DNA of 64,000 bases from Nitrospirillum viridazoti (GTDB lineage Bacteria; Pseudomonadota; Alphaproteobacteria; Azospirillales; Azospirillaceae), in the NCBI RefSeq assembly GCF_007827975.1, contig NZ_VITT01000030.1; one strand, 5' to 3'. The first letter of the stretch is position 1, and every line of letters begins with the position of its first letter. Positions 33,358 through 42,171 of the stretch are shown piece after piece. The notes under the pieces were generated by a model. It saw only the letters and a list, made by a program, of their open reading frames with translations, was not told where the DNA came from and ran no database searches. Position numbers and translations under genes: made by a program.

Positions 33358-34070
33358 AGCCGGCGGCTCTCGCGGCCGCGCTGGCCGCTACGGTGGTGGG
33401 TCTGATGACCACCCTGCCGGCGAAGGCGCAATGGACCGTCTTCGATCCGTCCAACTACACCCAGAACGTCTTGCAGGCCGCTCGCGCGCTGCAGCAGATC
33501 AACAACCAGATTCAGTCCCTGCAGAACCAGGCGACCATGCTGACCAACATGGCGCGCAGCCTGCAGCGTCTGGACTACTCCTCGCTGTCGCAACTGGCCG
33601 GCGCGCTGGCCGGCATCGACTCGCTGATGACCCAGGCCGATGGCCTGAGCTTCAACCTGTCCCGCCTGGAGGCGCAATGGTCGACCCAGTATCCAGCCAC
33701 CTACGCTGCCGGCATCAGCTCGAGCGACCTGGCGCAGCAGGCGAGGCAACGATGGCAGGACTCGATGGATGCCTACCACCAGACCATGCGCGTCCAGTCC
33801 CAGGTGGTCACCAATGTCTCGGATGATCGCTCCCTGATCGACGACTTAGTGACGCAAAGCCAGGGCGCGGTTGGCTCGCTGCAGGTGAGCCAAGCCGCCA
33901 ACCAGCTCCTTGCCCTGTCCGCCAAGCAGCAGATGCAGGTCCAGGAGTTGATGGTCGCCCAGTACCGGGCGGAGGCCGAAGAACAAGCGCGCAAGGCCCA
34001 GTCCGAGGAGGCGGCCCGGGTCACGACCCAGCGCTTCCTCGGCTCGGGCACTGCGTACACGCCGCGGTGA
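33354..34070 (+). CDS. trbJ: Mating-pair protein TrbJ (VirB5-like)
   Basis: A 238-aa periplasmic/pilus-tip protein: a signal peptide (LAAALAATVVGLMTTLPAKA), then WTVFDPSNYTQNVLQAARAL, a family hallmark, and long Gln-rich coiled coils (QINNQIQSLQNQATMLTNM, SAKQQMQVQELMVAQYRAE). It overlaps trbE by 4 bases. Only 12 bases separate it from trbL, so the entry-exclusion lipoprotein gene trbK, which often lies here, is absent. Confidence 0.92.
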   Translation: MKPAALAAALAATVVGLMTTLPAKAQWTVFDPSNYTQNVLQAARALQQINNQIQSLQNQATMLTNMARSLQRLDYSSLSQLAGALAGIDSLMTQADGLSFNLSRLEAQWSTQYPATYAAGISSSDLAQQARQRWQDSMDAYHQTMRVQSQVVTNVSDDRSLIDDLVTQSQGAVGSLQVSQAANQLLALSAKQQMQVQELMVAQYRAEAEEQARKAQSEEAARVTTQRFLGSGTAYTPR

Positions 34071-34082
34071 GGGGGCGACACC

Positions 34083-35408
34083 ATGGCCGACCTCAACATC
34101 ATCGACAGTTTCCTGGAGGCGTTCAGCCGCTACATCGACACCGGCTTCGGGCTGGTCTCCGCCGACGTGAGGTTTCTGACCAAGGCGCTGGTGGGCATCG
34201 ACATCGCACTGGCCGGCCTATTCTGGGCCTTGGACGAACAGGGCAACGTCTTCGGCCGCCTGCTGCGCAAGGTGCTCTATGTCGGGGCCTTTGCGTTGAT
34301 CCTCAACAACTTCCAGTCCCTGGCCACGGTTGTCTCCAATTCCTTCGCCCAGTTGGGTCTGCATGCCTCCGGCAGCAGCCTGACGGCGGCAGACCTGCTG
34401 CGGCCGGGTCAGCTTGCTGGCGTAGGCTTCCAGGCTGCCCATCCCTTGTTGGTGGAGGTGGCGAACTTGGTCGGGTTTCCGGAGATATTCGGCAACGCCC
34501 TGACCATCTTCATCCTGCTGGTCTCCTGGCTGCTGGTCGTTGCCGCCTTCTTCATTCTGGCCGTCCAGCTGTTCATCACGATCCTGGAATTCAAGCTGAC
34601 GACGCTGGCCGGTTTCGTGCTGGTGCCCTTTGCCCTTTGGGGCAAGAGCGCTTTCCTGGCCGAGCGGGTGTTGGGCAACGTCATCTCCTCCGGCATCAAG
34701 ATCATGGTGCTGGCGATCATCGTCGGCATCGGCTCCGGCTTCTTCAACACCTTCACTGGGGCCCTCGACGGCCGCCAGCCGGATATTGCCGCCGCACTGT
34801 CGCTGGTGTTGGCCTCCCTGTCCCTCCTGGGGCTGGGCATATTCGGGCCCGGCATCGCGGCCGGCCTGGTCTCCGGTGCGCCACAACTTGGTGCGGGCGC
34901 CGCTCTCGGAACCGTCGGCGCCGCAGCCGGCACCCTGGTGCTGGCAGGCGGCGGCGCGGTGATGGGGGGCAGGCTTGCCGCCAGCGGCGGCATGGCCGCA
35001 CTCCGGGCGGGTTCCGCCCTGACCTCGGGGATCTCTACCGGGTACCGGATGGGACAAGCCGCGTCTGGGGCCTCCGGCATGGCCGATGCCGCAGCGGGCA
35101 TGGGCGGCGTCGCCCGGACCGCCGGCAGCGTGGCGGCGCAGAAGGCGCGTGCGGTGGCCAGCCGCATCACCCAACCCATTCGTGACGGAGCGCAGGCCGG
35201 GCGCGCGGCTGCCGAGGCCGCCCATGGAGGCCAGGCGGCTTCCGGGACGGCGACGGGTGTCGCGCCCGCCGGTGCCGCCGGCTCGCCTCCGCCCTGGGCT
35301 CAGCGCCTGCAGACGGAGCAGGCCGCCCGATCCACTGCCCAAGCCATTCGGGAAGGCGACCGGCCGGGTGCCGCCGCCAATCCCTCGCTCGATGAGAAGG
35401 AAGGTTGA
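34083..35408 (+). CDS. trbL: Polytopic channel protein TrbL (VirB6-like)
   Basis: A 441-aa inner-membrane protein. The N-terminus (IIDSFLEAFSRYIDTGFGLV) and several membrane helices between about residues 35 and 270 (ILLVSWLLVVAAFFILAVQLFI, LSLVLASLSLLGLGIFGPGIAAGLV) match TrbL. The last ~170 residues are Ala/Gly-rich and probably a disordered cytoplasmic tail. It forms part of the inner-membrane DNA path. Confidence 0.92.
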   Translation: MADLNIIDSFLEAFSRYIDTGFGLVSADVRFLTKALVGIDIALAGLFWALDEQGNVFGRLLRKVLYVGAFALILNNFQSLATVVSNSFAQLGLHASGSSLTAADLLRPGQLAGVGFQAAHPLLVEVANLVGFPEIFGNALTIFILLVSWLLVVAAFFILAVQLFITILEFKLTTLAGFVLVPFALWGKSAFLAERVLGNVISSGIKIMVLAIIVGIGSGFFNTFTGALDGRQPDIAAALSLVLASLSLLGLGIFGPGIAAGLVSGAPQLGAGAALGTVGAAAGTLVLAGGGAVMGGRLAASGGMAALRAGSALTSGISTGYRMGQAASGASGMADAAAGMGGVARTAGSVAAQKARAVASRITQPIRDGAQAGRAAAEAAHGGQAASGTATGVAPAGAAGSPPPWAQRLQTEQAARSTAQAIREGDRPGAAANPSLDEKEG

Positions 35409-35411
35409 ACC

Positions 35412-36131
35412 ATGCTGTTCAGACGATCCCCGCAACGCTACGGCCAGACACCGGAGCCGGTCACGCCGTTCCAGAGAGCTGCCCAGCTTTGGGATGAGCG
35501 CATTGGTGCGGCCCGCGTCCAAGCCCGCAACTGGCGCCTGATGGCCTTCGGGTGCCTTTCGCTGGCCGTTGGCCTGTCCGGCGCCCTGGTCTGGCAGTCG
35601 GCACGGAGCCGTGTTGAGCCCTACGTGGTCGAAGTCGATCGGCTGGGCGAGGCGCGGGCCGTGGCGCCGGCAGTTCGGGATTACCAGCCGTCCGATCCGC
35701 AGATCGCGTGGCACCTGGCGCGGTTCATCGGCGATGCTCGATCGATCTCCGTCGATCCCGTCGTGGTTCGCCGGAACTGGCTGTCGGTCTACGACTTCGC
35801 CACCGACCGGGCGGCGTTGTTCCTCAACGACTACGCCAGGACGGCCGATCCCTTCGGCCAGATCGGGACGCGCAGCGTCTCGGTTCAGGTGACCAGCGTC
35901 GTCCGGGCCTCCGATCGGTCCTTCCAGGTCAAGTGGACGGAGCAGGTCTTCGAGCGCGGCAGCCTGGCCCGAACGGAACACTGGACCGGTTTTCTCAGCA
36001 TCGTGATCCAGCCGCCCCGCACCACCGACGCGTTGGCCAAGAACCCCTTGGGTCTCTTCGTCAACGCCATCGACTGGTCGCGCGACCTCGACACCACCCC
36101 CGCCCCATCTTCGCAGAGGAGAGAACCATGA
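35412..36131 (+). CDS. trbF: Channel scaffold protein TrbF (VirB8-like)
   Basis: 239 aa. A short cytoplasmic N-terminus (QRYGQTPEPVTPFQRAAQLWDERIG) is followed by one membrane helix (LMAFGCLSLAVGLSGALVW) and the periplasmic VirB8-type domain with VEPYVVEVDRLGEARAV and NPLGLFVNAIDWSRDL, the conserved end. It nucleates the channel between inner and outer membrane complexes. It overlaps trbG by 4 bases. Confidence 0.93.
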   Translation: MLFRRSPQRYGQTPEPVTPFQRAAQLWDERIGAARVQARNWRLMAFGCLSLAVGLSGALVWQSARSRVEPYVVEVDRLGEARAVAPAVRDYQPSDPQIAWHLARFIGDARSISVDPVVVRRNWLSVYDFATDRAALFLNDYARTADPFGQIGTRSVSVQVTSVVRASDRSFQVKWTEQVFERGSLARTEHWTGFLSIVIQPPRTTDALAKNPLGLFVNAIDWSRDLDTTPAPSSQRREP

Positions 36132-37129
36132 AGCGGTACGCCTTGCTCTCTGTCGCTGCCTCGGCCCTGGCCGCGTGCTCGTCGTCCAAACCACCGCCGG
36201 CCATCACGTACGATCACGAGGACATTCGCCCGGCGGCACTCACGCCCGCGCCGATCAAGCCGGTGGAGGTGGTGCAGGTCCCCTTGCTGCTGCCTTTGCC
36301 GGGTCAACTGCTGCCGGAACCCACCCCGCCGGCACCGGACACGCGGCCGCCAGTGGCCCGGGTTGCCGCCGCCAACGTGGAGGCCACCCAGGAACCAAGC
36401 CAGCAGGGCTATATCAACGCCGTGCAGGTCTACCCCTACACCGAGGGAGCTCTTTACCGGCTCTACGCGGCGTCCGGCCAGGTGAGCGATATAGCCCTGC
36501 AGCCGGGCGAGACGCTCACCGCCGTCTCGGCCGGGGACACGGTGCGATGGGTGATCGGTGACACCACCAGCGGTTCCGGGGCGGACAAACGGGTGCATGT
36601 GCTGGCCAAACCCTTCGCCGCCGGCCTGCATACCAACTTGGCCATCTACACCGACCGGCGTGTCTATCACCTGCAACTGGAGAGCAACGCCAAGACCGCC
36701 ATGGCGGCCGTCGCCTGGACCTACCCGCAGGATACCCTGCTGACCCTGCAACGGCGCAACGCAGAGGCGGAGACCGCAACGCCGGTGGCGTCCGACGTTG
36801 CGCTGGCCGACCTGCATTTTCGGTACACGGTCACCGGCGACAATCCGCCGTGGCGGCCGCTCCGGGCTTTCGACGATGGGCACAAGGTCTACATCGCGTT
36901 TCCGCGACGCCTCGATCAAGGAGAGGCACCGCCGCTGTTCGTGGTGGGACCAGGGGGCGATGGCCAACTGGTCAACTATCGGTTGAGCGGCGCTTACTAC
37001 ATCGTCGATCGGCTGTTCGGCGCGGCGGAGCTGCGCCTGGGCACCGAGCCGCAGCAGGTGGTGCGCGTCAGCCGGACCGACACCGCGTCCGCTGACGCGC
37101 CGCCCGCCGGCGGGGGAGGGCAGCCATGA
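36128..37129 (+). CDS. trbG: Outer-membrane complex protein TrbG (VirB9-like)
   Basis: ATG 36128 gives 333 aa starting with a lipoprotein-type signal (LLSVAASALAACSSS, lipobox LAAC); longer upstream frame belongs to another gene. A Pro-rich spacer is followed by the VirB9/CagX domain: VQVYPYTEGALYRLYA, IALQPGETLTAVSAGDTVRW, AIYTDRRVYHLQLES and GAYYIVDRLFGAAELRLG. It forms the outer-membrane core with TrbI. It overlaps trbF and trbI by 4 bases each. A separate TrbH lipoprotein is absent; the lipobox here may take over that anchoring role (inference). Confidence 0.93.
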   Translation: MKRYALLSVAASALAACSSSKPPPAITYDHEDIRPAALTPAPIKPVEVVQVPLLLPLPGQLLPEPTPPAPDTRPPVARVAAANVEATQEPSQQGYINAVQVYPYTEGALYRLYAASGQVSDIALQPGETLTAVSAGDTVRWVIGDTTSGSGADKRVHVLAKPFAAGLHTNLAIYTDRRVYHLQLESNAKTAMAAVAWTYPQDTLLTLQRRNAEAETATPVASDVALADLHFRYTVTGDNPPWRPLRAFDDGHKVYIAFPRRLDQGEAPPLFVVGPGGDGQLVNYRLSGAYYIVDRLFGAAELRLGTEPQQVVRVSRTDTASADAPPAGGGGQP

Positions 37130-38334
37130 CGGAGGCACCTCCTAAGACCGATCCGGGGAACCTGGCGCTTCGTGCTCGGCCCCGTCGCATCGTCCGATTC
37201 CGGCGTGGCCTCTTGATCGGGGCCGCGGCAGTGGGTTCCTGCACTATCCTGGCATTAGCCATCTTTGCCCTGCGCGGCCCGGCATCGCATGGGGCGGGCA
37301 AGCAGGAGGAGCTGTACAGCACGGAACGCAAACCTGTCGCTGATGGCCTTGCCGCCCTCCCGAAGGACTATAAGGACGTCAAGCCCGACACGCCCGTATT
37401 GGGGCCACCCCTGCCGGGTGATCTGGGTCGGCCCATCCTGGAGCACCAGCGCCAATTGGGGTTGGCACCCCAATCGAACGGGGACCGGTCCGCCGAGGCT
37501 GAGCGCCAGCGCCGCGCCAGCCAGGCCGTACAGGCCCAGGAGTCGGGCATCCTCTTCCGTGTTGGTCAGGTCTCCTCGGCTGGGGCCAGGCCGGACGCCA
37601 GTGTGCGGCCGGAGGCGGGAGCGGACTCGCCGCCGAGCGTGGGAGAGGGCGAGCGCCTCGCCCTCGATCCCGATCGTGACCAGAACAACCAGCAGCGCAA
37701 GCTGGATTTTGCCACCCGCAAGGACACCAGCGGCACCGAGAATCCGTACACGCTGCAGAAACCCAGGTCGCCCTACACCATCATGGCCGGGACTGTCATC
37801 GCGGCGGCCCTGCTCCCCGCGCTCAACTCCGACCTGCCGGGATTCGTGATGGCGCAGGTGACGGAGAACGTCTACGACACCGCCACCGGCCGCTTTCTGC
37901 TGATCCCGCAGGGCTCACGGCTCATCGGCCGCTACGACAGCGTCGTGGCCTTTGGCCAAAGCCGCGCCCTTCTGGTCTGGCAGCGCATCGTCCTGCCGGA
38001 TACCTCTTCCCTGGAGGTCGACAATCTCCCGGCGACCGACGCCGCCGGGCAGGCCGGGCTGGAGGACGAGGTCGACTATCACACCGGCCGGCTGCTGGCG
38101 GGCGTGGCCATGGCGTCCCTGCTGGGGGTGGGCACCCAGATCAGTTCCGGCAGCAACGAGAGTGACTTGGTCCGCGCTCTTCGGGAGTCCACCCAGCAGA
38201 ACACGGACCGGGCCGGTCAGCGCATCGTCGAGAAGAACCTGAACATCCAGCCGACGATCACCGTACGGGCCGGCTGGCCGCTGCGGGTCATCGTCCACAA
38301 GGACCTGATTCTCTCCCCCTATCACGGAGGCTGA
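37126..38334 (+). CDS. trbI: Channel-spanning protein TrbI (VirB10-like)
   Basis: 402 aa. A cytoplasmic N-terminus is followed by a membrane helix (GLLIGAAAVGSCTILALAIFAL), a Pro-rich periplasmic stretch and the C-terminal VirB10 barrel domain: SPYTIMAGTVIAAALLPALNSDLPGFVMAQV, PQGSRLIGRYDSVVAFGQSR and IVEKNLNIQPTITVRAGWPLRVIVHKDL. Full length. It spans both membranes and senses ATP use by the channel. The last core gene of the operon; the next gene starts one base after the stop. Confidence 0.95.
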   Translation: MTEAPPKTDPGNLALRARPRRIVRFRRGLLIGAAAVGSCTILALAIFALRGPASHGAGKQEELYSTERKPVADGLAALPKDYKDVKPDTPVLGPPLPGDLGRPILEHQRQLGLAPQSNGDRSAEAERQRRASQAVQAQESGILFRVGQVSSAGARPDASVRPEAGADSPPSVGEGERLALDPDRDQNNQQRKLDFATRKDTSGTENPYTLQKPRSPYTIMAGTVIAAALLPALNSDLPGFVMAQVTENVYDTATGRFLLIPQGSRLIGRYDSVVAFGQSRALLVWQRIVLPDTSSLEVDNLPATDAAGQAGLEDEVDYHTGRLLAGVAMASLLGVGTQISSGSNESDLVRALRESTQQNTDRAGQRIVEKNLNIQPTITVRAGWPLRVIVHKDLILSPYHGG

Positions 38335-38335
38335 C

Positions 38336-38632
38336 ATGCTAAAGCTCGCGAAGCTGCCCGACCGCACGCCGGTCCGGTTGACGGTCACGCTCAGCCCGGA
38401 CTTGAACCAACGCCTGCTGGGCTATGCCAGCCTCTATCGCGCCACCTACGGCCAAGCGGAGGAGGTGGCTGAGCTGATTCCCTATATGCTGGACGCCTTC
38501 CTCGACAGCGACCGCACCTACGCCAAGGCGCGGAAGGAGGACCTCATAGCCGTCGAGCCGGCCTCCCGGCGCCGCGGCCGGCCTAGGACGTCTGCTGCCG
38601 GAACCATCCCCACCGACAACACGGAGGATTGA
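38336..38632 (+). CDS. DUF2274-family protein
   Basis: A 98-aa protein beginning LKLAKLPDRTPVRLTVTLSPDLNQRLLGYASLYRATYG and followed by VAELIPYMLDAFLDSD, the DUF2274 signature. This family regularly follows trbI in ICE-type trb operons. The pattern (beta strand, then helices) suggests a ribbon-helix-helix-like DNA-binding protein, possibly an operon regulator. The basic tail RRRGRPR may contact DNA. Its function has not been shown. Confidence 0.85.
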   Translation: MLKLAKLPDRTPVRLTVTLSPDLNQRLLGYASLYRATYGQAEEVAELIPYMLDAFLDSDRTYAKARKEDLIAVEPASRRRGRPRTSAAGTIPTDNTED

Positions 38633-38634
38633 TC

Positions 38635-38943
38635 ATGAGCGTCATCGGTCACTTCATTCTGGCTAAGGACGGTGGCTGGACGGGTACCATCCGCACCCTA
38701 CTGATCAACGCCAAGGTCCGCCTGGTTCCCAACGACAATCGAGACCAGGTCAATGCGCCGGCCTACCGAGTGCTGATTGGCTACTACCGCGTGGGAGATG
38801 CATGGGAGGCTCAGGCTGCTAACGATCAGCGCTCTTACCTGCGGCTGCGTCTCGACGATCCCAGCTTGGCTGAACCGCTCAGCGCTGCCCTATTCCCGAG
38901 CGATGACGGAGCTTCTGCGCAACTCGTTTGGAATCGAAAATAG
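38635..38943 (+). CDS. DUF736-family protein
   Basis: 102 aa from ATG 38635 (aggagg-like acggagg upstream). Family features are IGHFILAKDGGWTGTIRTL at the start, AYRVLIGYYRVGDAWEAQ in the middle and the ending YLRLRLDDPSL and AALFP. DUF736 proteins are common on alphaproteobacterial plasmids and ICEs, near transfer genes, with unknown role. It is the last gene of the transfer operon, 2 bases after DUF2274. Confidence 0.88.
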   Translation: MSVIGHFILAKDGGWTGTIRTLLINAKVRLVPNDNRDQVNAPAYRVLIGYYRVGDAWEAQAANDQRSYLRLRLDDPSLAEPLSAALFPSDDGASAQLVWNRK

Positions 38944-39271
38944 ATTGGAGGGGGAGGGTGCAAAAAATTTAGTTCTGCGAGGATGGTGCGCCCGCATCTC
39001 CGTTTGAAACTTATTCTGTCGATGTCGGCGCTATTCCCCGGCGAGCCCGCGCCGTCGGGTCAACGCCATGTCCGCTCGCGTCGTCGATCCTCGGTGGCTT
39101 CGCCTTGGCAAGCAAAGCCATCTATGCCTGTTCTCTATTCTCTTTTTTTCGAGAAATTAGAACGAATCTCTTGTATAGGTAGCGCTAAGCTCCCCGGCGC
39201 ATAAGCTGCTGGACCTATTGTTCATTGTCTAGATCGCCTTGGGAGGCTGTTCAATTTCGAGGAGAATTCAG
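38944..39271. promoter_or_regulatory. Spacer between transfer operon and defence island
   Basis: 328 bases with no convincing gene. Base composition becomes more AT-rich from about 39120 (ttctctttttttcgagaaatt), and the promoter of the rightward defence operon is expected between there and 39257. No clear terminator for the trb operon was found. Confidence 0.4.
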
Positions 39272-39331
39272 GTGGCTACTGTTCGCCAATGTGCGAACCC
39301 GTGGCTCAAAATTGTGACGGGGATCGGATGA
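39272..39331 (+). CDS. 19-codon leader ORF coupled to the first defence gene
   Basis: GTG 39272 has an excellent ribosome site (gaggag at 39259-39264, 7-base spacing). The frame encodes MATVRQCANPWLKIVTGIG and stops at TGA 39329-39331, which overlaps the ATG of the next gene (39328-39330) as ATGA. The next gene itself has only a weak ribosome site, so translation may depend on the leader. A coupled leader of this kind can serve as a simple translational relay or respond to ribosome stalling; which one is not shown. Confidence 0.5.
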   Translation: MATVRQCANPWLKIVTGIG

Positions 39332-42171
39332 GCGCAGACCTTGACGCTCTACAGAAGCGGCTCGAGGATCATTTCAAGCAGTTGTCCGCCACGCGGCGCG
39401 AGCGGGGGCTGCCAGTATTCGTGCTTGAGCATGGCCTCAGCGTGGATGAACTTTCATTACTAACGAAACTTCTCAAGGCCAAGCTAGCCGCATCTGCCTC
39501 TTATCGCTTGTCCACGCACTGGCTCGCTTGGATCGTGTTCGCGACCGAGCAGGGTTATGACTATGATGGCGACGAGTACTGGCATACCTTTGCGCAGCGG
39601 ATGCCGAACTGGGATCATGGCCGGCGGTCGAGCATCCGGTCGTGGTTTGGCAGATTCCATGAGATATATGGCGGCCTGCGTCCAGTTGGACCCTGGGCAA
39701 GCAATTTCTCGATCATCGCATGGCCGATCACCCACGCGTTACTGCCAAAGGATTTGCAGGCGCAACTCGCACATACTCTTTACAACCTACGCTACAACCT
39801 AATCGCTCATCTCGACAAACCGGTAGGGGACCTAGGCCGTTACATCGCGCGAATGACGTACGACGGCAGCTCCCGCTACATGAACTTCTTAGAGCAAAAG
39901 CAGCTTGTCGGCAGCATCGTCTTAGCGCTGGTGGGCCATCGGACCCAGGACGGGTCCACCGCCATCCTGCGTTTCACACTCGATCGCATAGTCAAGGACC
40001 TTGAGCGGGCGAGAAGCGCGCGCCAGTGGCTGTACGACACGAGGAAGGCCGTTGAATCCGCGAGGATATCGGGTGCAACCCGGCGAGTCGGCGATGGCGC
40101 CGAGGTGCAGCGTGAAGCGCGTCCGTCGGAGCATAAACCTGCGATCCGTCCCACGCTCCTCCTGCGGCGCACCGAGACGGAAGCGTGGACTCCGATCATT
40201 GAGATTCCGTGCTTCAGGGAGGTCGCGGACCTCAGCCCTGAACTCGGCGGATTCTTGCGCGCGACGCGATGCGAAGTCGCCGGATCGCCCGGATGGCGTC
40301 CGCCGGGATGGCTTCTCACGGGTGCGCAGCGCCGTGTGCTCGAGGCGTGGCCCGCAGCAGGAAAGCCAGTGCTATCGTTCCAGAAAGTGAATGCCACCTT
40401 GGACCATCTCCTGGTGAGCGAGGGCTGTATTCGTGCTGGCCCGACGTGGCTCTTTCGGATTGGATCCGATGGCCAGGCCAGAGAGGTGCTCGCCCGGTTG
40501 ATCAGGCCGAGTCACTCCTATGTCCTCGTTACGCGCGGCAATCCGCCGGTTCTCTCGATGGCGACCGCTACCACCATCCATTGCCGCGGCGTCACCGCGG
40601 TGCAGTTTCAGGTGCCGGCGAAGCTTTCACAGCCGCAGATCGACGAGTTCAGAAAGGCCGACCTGTCGATAGCCGAGACGATCCGGGTCTGGCCGGTCGG
40701 CCTCGCAGCGCGAGGCTGGGATGGCGAGGGCACCACTGAGTGGCTCGTGAACGAGAGCCCCTGTTTTGCCATCGAACATGACCACCCCGTCGCGCATTAC
40801 CAACTGAGGCTTGGCGCCGGGGCCAGCGTGAAGGTATCTGCGAAGCCGCCCGGCGAACCAACCTTCGTCAGGCTCCGGCCGCTTCCCGCCGGGAACCACG
40901 TCCTTAGTGTCGGCGTCGCACGCATTGCGGCCGAGGCAGTTCCCCGTATCGTCGAGGGATTGATCTCGCTGACTGTGCGCCCTCCGAATCCTTGGACGAG
41001 CGGCACCATCGGTCACACTGGGCTGATCGTCTCGTGCGATCCGCCTTCGCCAACGCTCGACAACTTCTGGGAAGGTCTCACGCAGTTGCAGGTGATGGGG
41101 CCCGCTGGGCGCCAAGTCGCGGTTTGCGTGGAACTACTGGACGGCACCGGCAGTCGGCTTGGTCTCGAGCAGGTCTCACAACTGACCTTGCCTCTGGGGC
41201 CCGATTCCTGGCGCAATGCCTTCTCAGCATTTGCGAAGATGGAGAAGCAGCCCTGGAACTATCTGAGTGCAAGCTCGGGACGCATCATTGTCGACGGCGA
41301 GGAACTAGGTGTCGTGCATATCCCACTCCAACGCGACGTCGCCCCGGTGCGCTGGGTATGGCACGAGATGCACCGCTCGATGCAACTTAGGCTCGTCGAC
41401 CACCACGATTCCGAAACACCGCTCGAGGTGATGTTCTTCCCTTTCGGGAGACCGGTTGAGGCCACAACACTTACCGCTGAGGCCGTCGCCGCTGGCACCG
41501 AGTTGCCGTCGCCTGGCGGGCTGTTCGTCGCGACCTATGGCGACAAGAACGAAACGCTGGTCGTGAGTTCCCGAAAGTTGTCCGGTGGTCTGGGCGGGCT
41601 GCTGATCGAGCCGGCGTTCGGTGAGATCCGAGAGAAACCTGAAGAAGCGCTCGCCCTAGTGAAGGCGATTGGCCTCTGGTCCGCGGCGCGTCTGACGGGA
41701 CCGCTGGCAGCCCAGCGCCGGGACAGCATCGTCACCCACCTCAAGGAGAGGCTCTACTACATATTCCTCGGTTCCGGCTGGGCGCAGGCGGAGGCCAACC
41801 TGCGGAGTGGCAAGCTGCCCGTCGAGGCGGCGGTCGAGGGATTGCTACGCTGTTTCAACGATAAGAGGGCGTTCGGCGTCATCCTCGCACGTGACGCGCA
41901 CAAGTATGCGCAGATGGCCGTCGACGTGCGGGAGCGTGAACTCGCGTCACTTGCCGGTCGCTACAAGATCGCCCCTGGCGCGCTGGTCAAGCCCGCGATC
42001 GACCTCGGCGAGGTGATCGGCGGCAGGCTGAAGCTTTTGGACGCAGACGTGTTGGCGACCATCGAGCATCTGTGGGATTGCCAGGCGTTGAACGCAGGAG
42101 CACGCCTCATCCAACTACTCGGGAACCGGACGACGCCGTTCGGCCCGTTGGATGCCGGGGGCACGGCATGA
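39328..42171 (+). CDS. Large unknown protein, first gene of Druantia-like island (947 aa)
   Basis: ATG 39328 is preferred over 39289 because it overlaps the leader ORF stop; the product has 947 residues. No signal peptide or membrane helix. The N-terminal ~200 residues contain STHWLAWIVFATEQGYDYDG, IRSWFGRFHEIYGG and IIAWPITHALLPKDLQAQLA, a helical domain that looks conserved. The middle and C-terminal parts are beta-rich. A similar gene order (large unknown protein in front of a giant DUF1998 helicase) is known from Druantia type III (DruH-DruE), and the E. coli yjiT-yjiV pair looks comparable; homology is a proposal only. It overlaps the next gene by 4 bases. Confidence 0.75.
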   Translation: MSADLDALQKRLEDHFKQLSATRRERGLPVFVLEHGLSVDELSLLTKLLKAKLAASASYRLSTHWLAWIVFATEQGYDYDGDEYWHTFAQRMPNWDHGRRSSIRSWFGRFHEIYGGLRPVGPWASNFSIIAWPITHALLPKDLQAQLAHTLYNLRYNLIAHLDKPVGDLGRYIARMTYDGSSRYMNFLEQKQLVGSIVLALVGHRTQDGSTAILRFTLDRIVKDLERARSARQWLYDTRKAVESARISGATRRVGDGAEVQREARPSEHKPAIRPTLLLRRTETEAWTPIIEIPCFREVADLSPELGGFLRATRCEVAGSPGWRPPGWLLTGAQRRVLEAWPAAGKPVLSFQKVNATLDHLLVSEGCIRAGPTWLFRIGSDGQAREVLARLIRPSHSYVLVTRGNPPVLSMATATTIHCRGVTAVQFQVPAKLSQPQIDEFRKADLSIAETIRVWPVGLAARGWDGEGTTEWLVNESPCFAIEHDHPVAHYQLRLGAGASVKVSAKPPGEPTFVRLRPLPAGNHVLSVGVARIAAEAVPRIVEGLISLTVRPPNPWTSGTIGHTGLIVSCDPPSPTLDNFWEGLTQLQVMGPAGRQVAVCVELLDGTGSRLGLEQVSQLTLPLGPDSWRNAFSAFAKMEKQPWNYLSASSGRIIVDGEELGVVHIPLQRDVAPVRWVWHEMHRSMQLRLVDHHDSETPLEVMFFPFGRPVEATTLTAEAVAAGTELPSPGGLFVATYGDKNETLVVSSRKLSGGLGGLLIEPAFGEIREKPEEALALVKAIGLWSAARLTGPLAAQRRDSIVTHLKERLYYIFLGSGWAQAEANLRSGKLPVEAAVEGLLRCFNDKRAFGVILARDAHKYAQMAVDVRERELASLAGRYKIAPGALVKPAIDLGEVIGGRLKLLDADVLATIEHLWDCQALNAGARLIQLLGNRTTPFGPLDAGGTA

